Counted from the stretch's first letter, positions 6,445 to 14,676 are shown. The stretch: DNA of 14,727 bases from Bacteroidales bacterium UBA1208 (GCA_002309955.1 DBXQ01000079.1:1-14727), one strand, 5' to 3'. Notes: a model not told the origin generated them from the letters alone. Translations and numbers: made by a program.

Positions 6445-7431
6445 TTATTCGTTCACGGAAAGCAACTGATGGACTATTTCTTCGGTGGTGATACCTTCGG
6501 CCTCGGCATAGTAGTTGCGAACAATACGGTGGCGCAACACTTCGACAGCGACGCTTTGGACATCCTCGATATCGGGCGAGTATTTGCCTTGCATGGCTGC
6601 ATGGGTTTTTGCCCCCATGACCAAATATTGCGAGGCACGAGGGCCAGCACCCCATGAGAGATATTTGGAAGCAAGGGAGGCCTGTTGGCCATTCTTGAGG
6701 GCGTTATTGGATAGCGTGGGTCGAGTGGAAGAGGTTAGACGGACAGCATACCGGCAGACGTTGTCGGGGACAGGAATGCGCCGAATTACATCTTGATATC
6801 GGAGGATATCATCGGCTGAGAGGATTATCTCAACCTTGGGATCATGATTGGCTGTAGTGCCTTTGACAATGTCGATTTCTTCGTCGAAAGAGGGATAGTC
6901 CATGCGGATATTTAGCATGAAACGGTCTAACTGAGCTTCCGGTAAAGGGTATGTTCCTTCTTGCTCGATGGGGTTCTGGGTTGCGAGAACAAAGAACGGA
7001 GCGACAAGAGGGTAGCTTTTGCCTGACACGGTGACGGATTTTTCCTGCATGGCTTCGAGTAACGCCGCTTGGGTCTTGGGGGGTGTGCGGTTAATTTCAT
7101 CGGCCAACACGATGTTAGCGAATATGGGGCCCTTGACAAACTGGAAACGCCTGTTTTCGTCTAAAATCTCAGAGCCCGTGATATCGGAAGGCATAAGGTC
7201 AGGAGTAAACTGGATACGGCTGAACGAGAGACCCAATGCTTTTGAAAGGGTATTTACCATCAATGTCTTGGCCAATCCCGGAACACCCACCAACAGACAA
7301 TGGCCTCCAGTAAAGATTGACAGCAGAAGGCTGTCAACAGCTTTGTCCTGCCCCACTATCACCTTACCCATCTCATTCTTGAGGGCATGATATTGCTTCA
7401 CAAAATTATCAATAAGCTCTTTATCTGACAT
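6445..7431 (-). CDS. MoxR family AAA+ ATPase
   Basis: This is a 328-aa cytoplasmic AAA+ ATPase of the MoxR branch, a group thought to act as chaperones in maturing metal-dependent or secreted complexes, usually with von Willebrand factor A partners. Visible motifs are the Walker A GVPGLAKT (residues 49-56), the Walker B IVLADEINR (107-115) followed by TPPKTQAALLEAMQE, the sensor-1 region ATQNPIEQEGTYPLPEAQLDRF (about 150-171), and a C-terminal helical lid with an arginine in VLRHRIVRNYYAE. Length and motifs are complete, so it should be active. Nothing encoding a DUF58 or VWA partner is next to it; it stands between the SurA-like gene (93-nt gap) and an exported hypothetical gene (42-nt gap). 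The generic name moxR may be applied, but the substrate is unknown. Confidence 0.95.
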   Translation of the reverse strand: MSDKELIDNFVKQYHALKNEMGKVIVGQDKAVDSLLLSIFTGGHCLLVGVPGLAKTLMVNTLSKALGLSFSRIQFTPDLMPSDITGSEILDENRRFQFVKGPIFANIVLADEINRTPPKTQAALLEAMQEKSVTVSGKSYPLVAPFFVLATQNPIEQEGTYPLPEAQLDRFMLNIRMDYPSFDEEIDIVKGTTANHDPKVEIILSADDILRYQDVIRRIPVPDNVCRYAVRLTSSTRPTLSNNALKNGQQASLASKYLSWGAGPRASQYLVMGAKTHAAMQGKYSPDIEDVQSVAVEVLRHRIVRNYYAEAEGITTEEIVHQLLSVNE

Positions 7432-7524
7432 GCTAAATAATTATTGCTTCAAACAAATGGGGGAAAATGTTGCACTTGATAACACACTGCACAAAAAACC
7501 GAAGTTCTTTCCTCCATGATTCAA

Positions 7525-8892
7525 TTAATCACCATACAGGCTGCCTCGATTCCAGTTCACCTGGAAATCGGGACAATCCTTGTATTCATCGGAAATACGA
7601 ACGTAAGTTGTCCGAACCATTCTGTTGCACCAATCATACAACTTTTTGGTTTTGGCCGACTGCAAAGCGGCATTGTAGATACGGTCATAGTCGTCGACAA
7701 GATTGGCCTTATGGGAAGGAATCTTCTTGGTAAGTTTCACTAAACAATAGGCCTGTTTGTTCTCAGTTGTGGTGAAAGCTGTGGCATTGGAGACCTCACC
7801 TTCATCCATAGCCACTATGCCGATGCCGGGATAGAGTTGGTTGAAGGTCTCTTTATCGAAACGAGAACTACCCTCATAAGGATTGGTGACAGCGCCGCCC
7901 TGGTTTTTGCTGGCTCCATCGGAATAACGTTTGGCTGCATCCTCGAAAGTTATTTTTCCTTGACGGATCTCCTGCGCTAAACTGTCGAGTGTGATACGCG
8001 CACGAAGCAAATCTTCGGACGATGTTTTGGGTTGCATGAGAATGTGGCGTACATTAATCGTATTGCCCCTGCGCTCAATGAGCTGGATGATATGGAAACC
8101 GAATTGCGTTTCGACAATAGGCGACACTTCTCCCGGTTTCAAAGCAAAAGCTGCGGACTCGAATTCAGCAACCATGGATTCTCTTCCGAAGAAACCCAAC
8201 TCACCACCTTTAGAAGCCGAACCGGGATCCTGTGAATAGAGTTTGGCAAGCATTGAGAAATTCTCACCTTTTAGAATACGCTCGCGCAACTGGTTTAATT
8301 CATCACGCACCCGGTCACGCTCGGCTTCACTAATAGTGGGTTCGATGACTATTTCAGAGACCTCGTATTGTGTAGGGATTTCCGGTAAGCTATCGGCATT
8401 GTACTGGGCAAAGAATTCAGACACTTCGGCAGGCGTCACATTGACATTCTCGGTCAGTTCGTATTCCACCTGCTGACTCATCATACGGTCGTGGATGATA
8501 TCGAAATACTGGTCATGCAGTTCGTCGTAAGAATAATTGAATACTTCACGCAACTTGTCTTTCCCTCCAGCTTGAAGAACGGCGGCTTTCAAGTAACGAT
8601 CCACTTCTTTCTCCACCCTGTCATCGGACACCTCAACACTATCGATCATCCCTTTATGGATAAGCATCTTGCTGACAAGCATGTTCTCCAATAACTTGCA
8701 ACGTTCAACCTGAGCATTCTGAATACCTTGGTGAAGGCGCACCTGAGTATAAGCCTGTTCGATGTCGGAGTGACGTATTATGGTTTTCCCCACCACTGCC
8801 ACTATGCCATCCACCACCTGTCGCGGCTGGGCTTGTGCTACCACGCCTACGATAATCATCGCCGCAAATAGGGCTATTTTCTTTATTTTCAT
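7525..8892 (-). CDS. SurA-like periplasmic peptidyl-prolyl isomerase
   Basis: This parvulin-type cis-trans prolyl isomerase and chaperone probably helps fold outer-membrane proteins in the periplasm. The frame is open to an ATG at 8955 that overlaps the previous stop by one base, but I prefer 8892, where MKIKKIALFAAMIIVGVVAQAQ forms a clean signal peptide (455-aa product). Starting at 8955 would put 21 charged residues ahead of it. Domains in order are a SurA_N-like chaperone region (residues ~25-170, opening DGIVAVVGKTIIRHSDIEQ), a first parvulin domain (~175-274, ending GFHIIQLIE), and a second (~279-390, starting VRHILMQP). The tail is short (EYKDCPDFQVNWNRGSLYGD). It directly follows the 699-aa double-parvulin gene, so coupling is likely. 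The assignment to the SurA family is good; whether it is a strict SurA orthologue is inferred. Confidence 0.93.
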   Translation of the reverse strand: MKIKKIALFAAMIIVGVVAQAQPRQVVDGIVAVVGKTIIRHSDIEQAYTQVRLHQGIQNAQVERCKLLENMLVSKMLIHKGMIDSVEVSDDRVEKEVDRYLKAAVLQAGGKDKLREVFNYSYDELHDQYFDIIHDRMMSQQVEYELTENVNVTPAEVSEFFAQYNADSLPEIPTQYEVSEIVIEPTISEAERDRVRDELNQLRERILKGENFSMLAKLYSQDPGSASKGGELGFFGRESMVAEFESAAFALKPGEVSPIVETQFGFHIIQLIERRGNTINVRHILMQPKTSSEDLLRARITLDSLAQEIRQGKITFEDAAKRYSDGASKNQGGAVTNPYEGSSRFDKETFNQLYPGIGIVAMDEGEVSNATAFTTTENKQAYCLVKLTKKIPSHKANLVDDYDRIYNAALQSAKTKKLYDWCNRMVRTTYVRISDEYKDCPDFQVNWNRGSLYGD

Positions 8893-8954
8893 TTGATGGT
8901 TCTGTCTTCTATTCTTTTCAGCGAAAAACAATCTATTATTATATTCAAGAATCA

Positions 8955-11054
8955 TCAGTAAGTAATCTCGTCAACTACATTTTGATAAATCTTGACATTG
9001 TATTTTTTACGAAGTTCAAGGTTGTTCTGTTCCTCGAGATAATTCTGATAATCGTTGAGGTAATAACCCCTTGCTTCATCACGGCTCTTGAGTTCTGGCT
9101 GCAGTATCTGTTCAACAATAAGGAATTGGTATCCTTTCTCGGTGGGACGGGTGTAGACACCTTTGCCCCACTCATTATTGGTAAGCAGATTCTGGTTACC
9201 CGCCTCTACGACTTGAAGTTCTACGGCAACGGGTGTTTCTGCCACACAGGCTTTTTTGCTCACCTTTTCGTTCAGACGAGCCTCAAGGTCGTTAATACTC
9301 CATCCCTTGGCAACAGCCTTGTTGACAATCTTTTGTGCTTTAGCCGGTTTAAGACATGCACTGTCGGCAATGGTAACCACATTGACACGGGCGCGGTGGT
9401 TCCAGAAATAAACAGCATCGTTGGTATCGTCATAACTATGGGTGGGAGCCATACGGTTGTAGAAATCCTCAAATCCAGCACTATCTTTAAGGGCACGCGA
9501 CCACACTTTGATGTCGTTATAAGCAAAAATCATCAAACCATGACGATACTCGTCTATCAGTTCACCGAACTCGGGATTGTCGATTTCCAGTCGGTCGTCA
9601 GCATATTTAAGGACCATCGCTTCGACGAAGTCATTATATCGGTCTGCCACAAAAATATCAAGCGGGCATATTGGATAGACCGTCTTATTCTTATACATGT
9701 GACGGGCAAACTGTCTTGAGTTATACTGACGGTCGCCAATCTTAAACAACGGACGCATGTCAGTGATTTGGTTAGAATCATAATTGAAAATAGCAGAGAA
9801 GATCGAGTCGGTCACCACTGCTCTGACCGCATCAAGGCTTGCTGCATAGGGGGCATTCTTTTTCTTAGAAGTTTTCACTTTGGTATAGTCCACAAAGTTG
9901 TACTTGCCCTTACATTGTTCAACAAAAATATGCTGGGGTTTGGTGCTACGCTCACCGCGGGTCATCCGAGACTTGTAGTAAGGGATCAGACTCTCGAATT
10001 CAGGCATGGTTTCATTCTTTACGAGCTTGATTATATGCCAGCCGAAACGGCTCTTGAAAGGAGCAGAATATTCACCTACTTTCAGACCCTTTGCAATGGT
10101 CTCGACATACTCGAACGGAAGCTGGTTGCACGACAGCTCGGGCATCAGACCACCTTCTTTGGCAGTGTTGGGGTCGCTACTATGATTCTTGCACACTGTA
10201 GCAAAATCAACACCGCTGTTGAGCTGGTTATATGCCGAATTGATTTTCCCCTGTGCATTCGGATCTTTATCCGTCACCCAAATATGGGCAAGCTGTACTT
10301 TCCCATAATAAGGATAGCGGTCAAAAAGTTTGATGATATGGTATCCGTAACGGGAACGGACAGGTGCATGGATCTCACCCGGTTTCATGGAATACACCGC
10401 TGACTCGAAAGCATATATCATATCAAACACCGTGAAACAGCCCAGGTCACCTTCATAAGGATTCACTTGCGTGGCTTTTTCTCTAATCAAGGGGTCGATA
10501 TTATCTATACGCTGGTCATACATTTCCTTCTGAGCAATGGAATAGAAATCGGGGTTTTGCAGTGCCTTTTGATACAGCTCCATAGCATGATTATATGCCT
10601 TCAGGGTATCCTCAGGGCCGGCAGACTCTTGGCAAGGCACCAAGATATGGGCAGCGTGAAGAGCATAATGATTCCTCTCGTATGCTTCCCGCAACAATGA
10701 CATCATCGTGGCAGAATCAATCAGATAGGGTGCCGCCAAATCTTTACGGTACACAGCCAACTCATTAAGCAGATATTTGGAGGTATCCAACCCCATGGAA
10801 TAGGCATCAGCAAGTTTGGCTTGGAAATTGACATAAAGCTGCACATACTCTTCCAACGCTTTGCGTTTCTCATAAGTACATGCTGTGGGAGTGGCAGCAG
10901 GATCCTTGCCTATTGAGCGAAGGAACTCCTTCATAAACTGAGATTTGTATATTTGCTTTCCTCCTATCTCAAAAATCACGGGATCGGTGCTCGTCTGAGC
11001 TGCAACATTAAACAGCAACATTGACAACACCAATACTGACAACAATTTTTTCAT
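8955..11054 (-). CDS. Large double-parvulin peptidyl-prolyl isomerase (699 aa)
   Basis: The signal peptide MKKLLSVLVLSMLLFNVAAQ fixes the start at 11054 and sends the protein to the periplasm. A SurA_N-like helical segment (residues ~25-125) is followed by parvulin domain 1 (~131-244, from HAAHILVP to GYHIIKL) and parvulin domain 2 (~252-345, from VQLAHIWV to GWHIIKL). The remaining ~350 residues carry no parvulin signature. They contain a second helical region (EYRHGLMIFAYNDIKVWSRA, ~500-520) of a kind I associate with long Bacteroidetes PpiC/SurA proteins, which may act as a chaperone cradle. It probably assists folding of exported and outer-membrane proteins. It lies 53 nt downstream of guaB, and its stop shares one base with an upstream ATG in frame with the SurA-like gene. 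Two consecutive, different double-parvulin genes suggest divided labour. The exact clients are unknown. Confidence 0.93.
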   Translation of the reverse strand: MKKLLSVLVLSMLLFNVAAQTSTDPVIFEIGGKQIYKSQFMKEFLRSIGKDPAATPTACTYEKRKALEEYVQLYVNFQAKLADAYSMGLDTSKYLLNELAVYRKDLAAPYLIDSATMMSLLREAYERNHYALHAAHILVPCQESAGPEDTLKAYNHAMELYQKALQNPDFYSIAQKEMYDQRIDNIDPLIREKATQVNPYEGDLGCFTVFDMIYAFESAVYSMKPGEIHAPVRSRYGYHIIKLFDRYPYYGKVQLAHIWVTDKDPNAQGKINSAYNQLNSGVDFATVCKNHSSDPNTAKEGGLMPELSCNQLPFEYVETIAKGLKVGEYSAPFKSRFGWHIIKLVKNETMPEFESLIPYYKSRMTRGERSTKPQHIFVEQCKGKYNFVDYTKVKTSKKKNAPYAASLDAVRAVVTDSIFSAIFNYDSNQITDMRPLFKIGDRQYNSRQFARHMYKNKTVYPICPLDIFVADRYNDFVEAMVLKYADDRLEIDNPEFGELIDEYRHGLMIFAYNDIKVWSRALKDSAGFEDFYNRMAPTHSYDDTNDAVYFWNHRARVNVVTIADSACLKPAKAQKIVNKAVAKGWSINDLEARLNEKVSKKACVAETPVAVELQVVEAGNQNLLTNNEWGKGVYTRPTEKGYQFLIVEQILQPELKSRDEARGYYLNDYQNYLEEQNNLELRKKYNVKIYQNVVDEITY

Positions 11055-11107
11055 AAATCCTCTTTTTACAACAATATTGAAGTTCTTACGTTTTAAATTC
11101 TATAATA

Positions 11108-12580
11108 TTAACGGGAATAATTGGGTGCCTCGCGAGTGATGGCAATATCATGGGGATGGCTCTCCGTGCGGCCTGCGGCTGTAATGCGGATGAACTTTGC
11201 CTGCTGCAATGATGCGATATCCTTAGAACCCGTATAGCCCATACCGGCTTTCAGTCCGCCCACCATCTGGTAAAGTACTTCGCTTAGCGTACCCTTGTAT
11301 GGCACACGTCCCACAACACCTTCGGGCACCAGTTTCTTGGCATCCTCTTCCTTGTCTTGGAAATAACGGTCTTTCGAGCCGCTCTGCATGGCTTCGAGCG
11401 AACCCATGCCACGATAAGATTTAAACTTACGGCCTTCAAAAATGATGGTCTCACCTGGTGCCTCGTCAACACCAGCTACCAACGAACCCACCATCACGGT
11501 GCTTGCTCCGGCAGCAATAGCCTTCACTATATCGCCGCTGTAGCGGATACCACCGTCGGCAATCACTGGCACATCATAGCCTTTCTGTTTCAACGCTCCT
11601 ACACATTCGCACACAGCTGTCAACTGTGGCACGCCAATTCCGGCCACAATACGAGTTGAACAGATACTTCCCGGGCCTATACCCACCTTGATGGCATCGG
11701 CACCTGCCTCAGCCAGCATAATGGCAGCCTCGCCAGTTGCGATATTGCCCACCACTACATCAATGTCCGAATAAGTGCTCTTCACCTGTTTCAGCGCCTC
11801 AACCACACGGATGCTGTGGCCATGGGCAGTGTCAATGACGATAGCGTCGGCACCAGCCTTCACCAATGCATCCACTCGATCCATCATGTCTGGGGTAATA
11901 CCCACACCTGCGGCCACACACAAGCGACCTTTACTATCCTTGCAAGCCAACGGACGCTCCTTAGTCTTCATGATGTCTCGGTAGGTAATCAAGCCCATAA
12001 ACACACCATCGGCATTCACCACTGGCAGTTTCTCAATTTTATGGCGCTGCAAAATCTCCGTGGCTTCGGCAAACGTAGTACCCACATGGGTGGTGATAAG
12101 GTCGGTAATCATTATCTCGGACAAGGGGCGATCCATGCGCTTCTCAAATCGCAAGTCACGGTTCGTCACCATGCCTATCAGTTTGCGATTGTCATCCACA
12201 ATCGGAATACCACCTATTCCATATTCGCTCATCAGATGCAGGGCATCCTTCACCAAAGCATCCTTGGTCAGTGTCACGGGGTCAACAATCATGCCGTTCT
12301 CGGCACGTTTTACCTTGCGCACCTCATTGGCCTGACGTTCTATCGACATGTTCTTATGCAACACACCGATACCGCCCTCCTGAGCCATACCAATGGCCAT
12401 GGCAGCCTCGGTCACCGTATCCATAGCCGCCGACACTAATGGCATGTTCAACTTGATGTTCCGCGAAAAACGGGTAGCCACGGTCACCTCGCGGGGCAAA
12501 ATCTCGGAATACGACGGCACCAACAGCACGTCATCATAAGTAAGGCCTTCGCCAATGAATTTTGTGGTATCTGTGTACAT
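11108..12580 (-). CDS. guaB: Inosine-5'-monophosphate dehydrogenase
   Basis: GuaB oxidises IMP to XMP with NAD+, the rate-limiting step of guanine nucleotide synthesis, as a cytoplasmic tetramer. The 490-aa length is typical. The N-terminal barrel part (GLTYDDVLLVPSYSEILP, residues 12-29) is followed by two CBS domains (~95-210; RDL and RDIM ends at 141-143 and 201-204). The barrel then resumes with ADAIVIDTAHGHS (~244-256), the active-site loop GPGSICSTR with catalytic Cys307, ADGGIRYSGDI (341-351), YRGMGSLEAM and the flap residues GSKDRYFQ (~401-408). The C-terminus ESHPHDIAITREAPNYSR is family-typical. No residue appears missing. It is the first gene of the minus-strand run and has its own Bacteroidetes-type promoter box 38 nt upstream. 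Confidence 0.98.
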   Translation of the reverse strand: MYTDTTKFIGEGLTYDDVLLVPSYSEILPREVTVATRFSRNIKLNMPLVSAAMDTVTEAAMAIGMAQEGGIGVLHKNMSIERQANEVRKVKRAENGMIVDPVTLTKDALVKDALHLMSEYGIGGIPIVDDNRKLIGMVTNRDLRFEKRMDRPLSEIMITDLITTHVGTTFAEATEILQRHKIEKLPVVNADGVFMGLITYRDIMKTKERPLACKDSKGRLCVAAGVGITPDMMDRVDALVKAGADAIVIDTAHGHSIRVVEALKQVKSTYSDIDVVVGNIATGEAAIMLAEAGADAIKVGIGPGSICSTRIVAGIGVPQLTAVCECVGALKQKGYDVPVIADGGIRYSGDIVKAIAAGASTVMVGSLVAGVDEAPGETIIFEGRKFKSYRGMGSLEAMQSGSKDRYFQDKEEDAKKLVPEGVVGRVPYKGTLSEVLYQMVGGLKAGMGYTGSKDIASLQQAKFIRITAAGRTESHPHDIAITREAPNYSR

Positions 12581-12617
12581 GTTATTTTATTTATTTTTAT
12601 GCGTCTGAAAAATTGTG

Positions 12618-12625
12618 CAAAGATA
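12618..12625 (-). promoter_or_regulatory. -7 box of the guaB operon promoter
   Basis: TATCTTTG (minus strand, 12625-12618) matches the TAnnTTTG consensus and lies about 38 nt before the guaB start. No good TTTG -33 element is present at the usual spacing. It is the only convincing promoter box found upstream of any gene in the guaB-panB run. Confidence 0.6.
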
Positions 12626-12811
12626 CCCATTTTTTCCGACATAAATAAAAAAAACGTCCGTTGGCAAAGAAAAAACACTTCGCCATCCTCACATTCTTCG
12701 TTAGGACAGTCTGACAATCAAGCAAAAACAAGCCAATATCAACCTTAAAGGAATTCAAATAAAAAATTGCATACACAAAAATGAAACAAAAATCCTAAAA
12801 TAATAAATCCG

Positions 12812-12819
12812 TATATTTG
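12812..12819 (+). promoter_or_regulatory. -7 box upstream of truncated gene B'
   Basis: TATATTTG matches TAnnTTTG exactly, the same octamer as at the gene B promoter. It lies 27 nt before the TTG start at 12847, leaving a leader of only ~20 nt. A -33 TTTG is not seen, so this promoter is probably weaker than that of gene B. Confidence 0.5.
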
Positions 12820-12846
12820 CATCTATAAACACGAATCCGCTACACC

Positions 12847-13140
12847 TTGAAAAAAGTTTGTATCATTTTGTATTTATGTTTGTTGACATTGTCAACAAAC
12901 CTTTTCGGGCAGGCAAGCATATATGGAGAAATCACGACTTCCGCCCATCTGAACTCTATTATCCGGGCATGGGGAAAACAATTCATCATTTACGCTGAAG
13001 AAGACAACTCAAATCAAGGATATTTCCACCTGTTGACGGGGATCACCTATGGGTCAACTGTCCTTACTGCCGATGTACCGAATAACATCCATGTGAAAGA
13101 CTTTAAAGTATTAGATGACTGGGTATTTTGTCACTCCTAA
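12847..13140 (+). CDS. Truncated paralogue of secreted protein B (97 aa)
   Basis: The start is a TTG codon chosen because a signal peptide begins there (MKKVCIILYLCLLTLSTNLFGQ) and a -7 box lies just upstream. The 97-residue product aligns over its whole length with the first ~119 residues of gene B (649-2142): both have a signal peptide, and VKDFKVLDDWVFC here matches IKDMEIYERVCYFC there. It then stops at 13138-13140, where the relative continues for nearly 380 residues. None of the three forward frames after the stop (13141-13211) restores similarity to B, so the rest appears deleted rather than only frameshifted. It could be a remnant or a small secreted protein kept for its own use. It precedes A' by 71 nt, in the same B-then-A order as at the left end. 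Function is unknown. Confidence 0.6.
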   Translation: MKKVCIILYLCLLTLSTNLFGQASIYGEITTSAHLNSIIRAWGKQFIIYAEEDNSNQGYFHLLTGITYGSTVLTADVPNNIHVKDFKVLDDWVFCHS

Positions 13141-13211
13141 CTCATTCCCCCACTATTGGGACAAACAGTTTCATTATAAATTGCAGTAAAACCAATTAAA
13201 CTTATAACATC

Positions 13212-13763
13212 ATGAAAAAAATCACTATCTTTGTTGCAATAATAGTGTTCTTAAGCGGAATGAATACTTCGGCTCAAGTGCCAATCCTGCCACACGATAC
13301 AAACCTGTATTACGACTGGTGGTGGTACGACGACCTCATCTCCGATACAGCACAAGGGCTTTTTGTTAATGAAATTGAAGGTGTACATACGGGAGATTCC
13401 GGGTCTTATTCATGCATATATCCTGTGTGTCCTGGGAAGTGGTTTGAGGGGGATTCTCAACATATTATTCATTGTGGCGAATTGGCCAAATACTTTTATA
13501 CCGATACGGCATTATCTATTTGGGGCATAGGGGTATGTCCTGGGCTCACTGGTGCCTTTTTTGAGGAGGAATATTCATATGATACCATGGTTTTAAGTGA
13601 TTCATTTTTATCTTTGTATAAAAAAGACGGGGACGACATGCTATTGTTGGGGAGGAAACACATGGGTCATGACACCCTATCCTTTTACAGAAATTGGTTG
13701 TACACTACCACAAGATGGCGAGACAGCCGAGACCTCAGCAACTGTTCTACTTTTTTTATATAA
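13212..13763 (+). CDS. Frameshifted secreted protein A', 5' part
   Basis: The product starts with a signal peptide (MKKITIFVAIIVFLSGMNTSAQ) and continues with a Tyr/Trp-rich segment (LYYDWWWYDDL), cysteine-containing stretches and the block AKYFYTDTALSIWGIGV, all comparable to the family A protein at the left end. It ends at a TAA (13761-13763) right after a T7 run at 13751-13757. Reading one base less there continues smoothly as CSTFLYNYKMRLQEYYFDQP into the downstream frame, where similarity to gene A resumes. So this is the N-terminal ~180 residues of a protein whose gene is split by a one-base shift. If translated as is, it would be an exported fragment without its sorting domain. The break may be a mutation, a slippage switch or a sequencing error. 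Confidence 0.75.
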   Translation: MKKITIFVAIIVFLSGMNTSAQVPILPHDTNLYYDWWWYDDLISDTAQGLFVNEIEGVHTGDSGSYSCIYPVCPGKWFEGDSQHIIHCGELAKYFYTDTALSIWGIGVCPGLTGAFFEEEYSYDTMVLSDSFLSLYKKDGDDMLLLGRKHMGHDTLSFYRNWLYTTTRWRDSRDLSNCSTFFI

Positions 13764-13770
13764 TTATAAA

Positions 13771-14676
13771 ATGCGTTTGCAGGAATATTATTTTGACCAA
13801 CCTATCACGGTTGAGGACTCTTTCTATATCGCAATCACTCTTCAGCCTGACAGTTTATACCCTGATGGAGTAGACAATAGTCATTATATAGCTTTTCGTC
13901 CATGTATTTTTTGCTTATCCCAATTTAATTTGAATATGGGCCACGATTGCCCTAACATGTCAAGCAATTTCCCCGTGCTCAAATACAGAATGAGGTTGCT
14001 ATCAGCGAATATTGGTCCATACAACCCCGGAGACCCCTACCACGAAACATGGATTTCCCTCGGTTGGCGCGACACCGCCGTAAGAAGTTGCCTTATGATT
14101 TTCCCCATTATCAAGTATGGGTCGGCCTCTGCCAACTGCACCCCTGTGGAAGGGTTGCATACCACCAAACAGGAAGGTGCCACCTTCTATTTTGAATGGA
14201 ATGACACCACCCTGTCACATCTGGGATGGGTGTTCACCTACGTCCCCGACGGATCCTCGCCCGATGGCGGCACCATTGTAGCGTGCAGCGAGGCAAATGC
14301 CTCTGCCACCGTGGAACCTGGCACACAATACCGCGCCTATGTGCGTCCCCGCTGCGTGGGCAACCGCCATGGCGACTGGGACACGGGAATACCCTTCTGC
14401 TACAACTGCCAACCCGAAGCCATCAACACCGCCGACACCTCGGTTAGCATCCATCCTAACCCCACCTCTTCTGTGGTGGAAGTAACCTCCCCCTACACCA
14501 TTCAGCAAATCGAAGTGTTCGATGCCCGCGGAACCCTCGTCCTCACCACCCGTTTAAGCTCAAGTGCCAACACCGCACAGATTGACCTCTCGCCCTACAC
14601 CGATGGCACCTACATGCTGAAAATCCACACCTCCGCCGGAATGGCAACAAAGCCCGTGATGAGAACCAGACCCTAA
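13771..14676 (+). CDS. Frameshifted secreted protein A', 3' part with T9SS sorting domain
   Basis: This frame carries the rest of A'. An ATG at 13771 allows separate annotation, but there is no signal peptide here, so it is meaningful only when joined to the frame ending at 13763. It begins with the family A block QPITVEDSFYIAIT. Bases ~14134-14400 encode a fibronectin-III-like segment (CTPVEGL, then FEWNDTTLSHLGWVFTYVPD, then QYRAYVRPRC). Bases ~14446-14676 encode a type A T9SS sorting domain, with IHPNPTSSVVEV, IQQIEVFDARGTLV, IDLSPYTDGTYMLKI and a Lys/Arg-containing end. In Bacteroidetes such tails direct proteins through the type IX secretion system to the cell surface or medium. The rejoined protein would have roughly 487 residues. 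No catalytic motif is visible; adhesion or binding is only a guess. Confidence 0.8.
   Translation: MRLQEYYFDQPITVEDSFYIAITLQPDSLYPDGVDNSHYIAFRPCIFCLSQFNLNMGHDCPNMSSNFPVLKYRMRLLSANIGPYNPGDPYHETWISLGWRDTAVRSCLMIFPIIKYGSASANCTPVEGLHTTKQEGATFYFEWNDTTLSHLGWVFTYVPDGSSPDGGTIVACSEANASATVEPGTQYRAYVRPRCVGNRHGDWDTGIPFCYNCQPEAINTADTSVSIHPNPTSSVVEVTSPYTIQQIEVFDARGTLVLTTRLSSSANTAQIDLSPYTDGTYMLKIHTSAGMATKPVMRTRP

Noticed and set aside
8893..8955. Upstream ATG extending the SurA-like gene to 8955
   Set aside because: It overlaps the previous stop by one base, which would suit coupling, but it would put 21 charged residues ahead of an otherwise normal signal peptide.
8982..9719. 245-aa plus-strand open frame opposite the 699-aa parvulin gene
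   Set aside because: It is a shadow of the well-supported minus-strand gene, with no promoter or domain.
11816..12439. 207-aa plus-strand open frame opposite guaB
   Set aside because: It is antisense to catalytic and CBS regions of guaB and has low-complexity His-rich composition.
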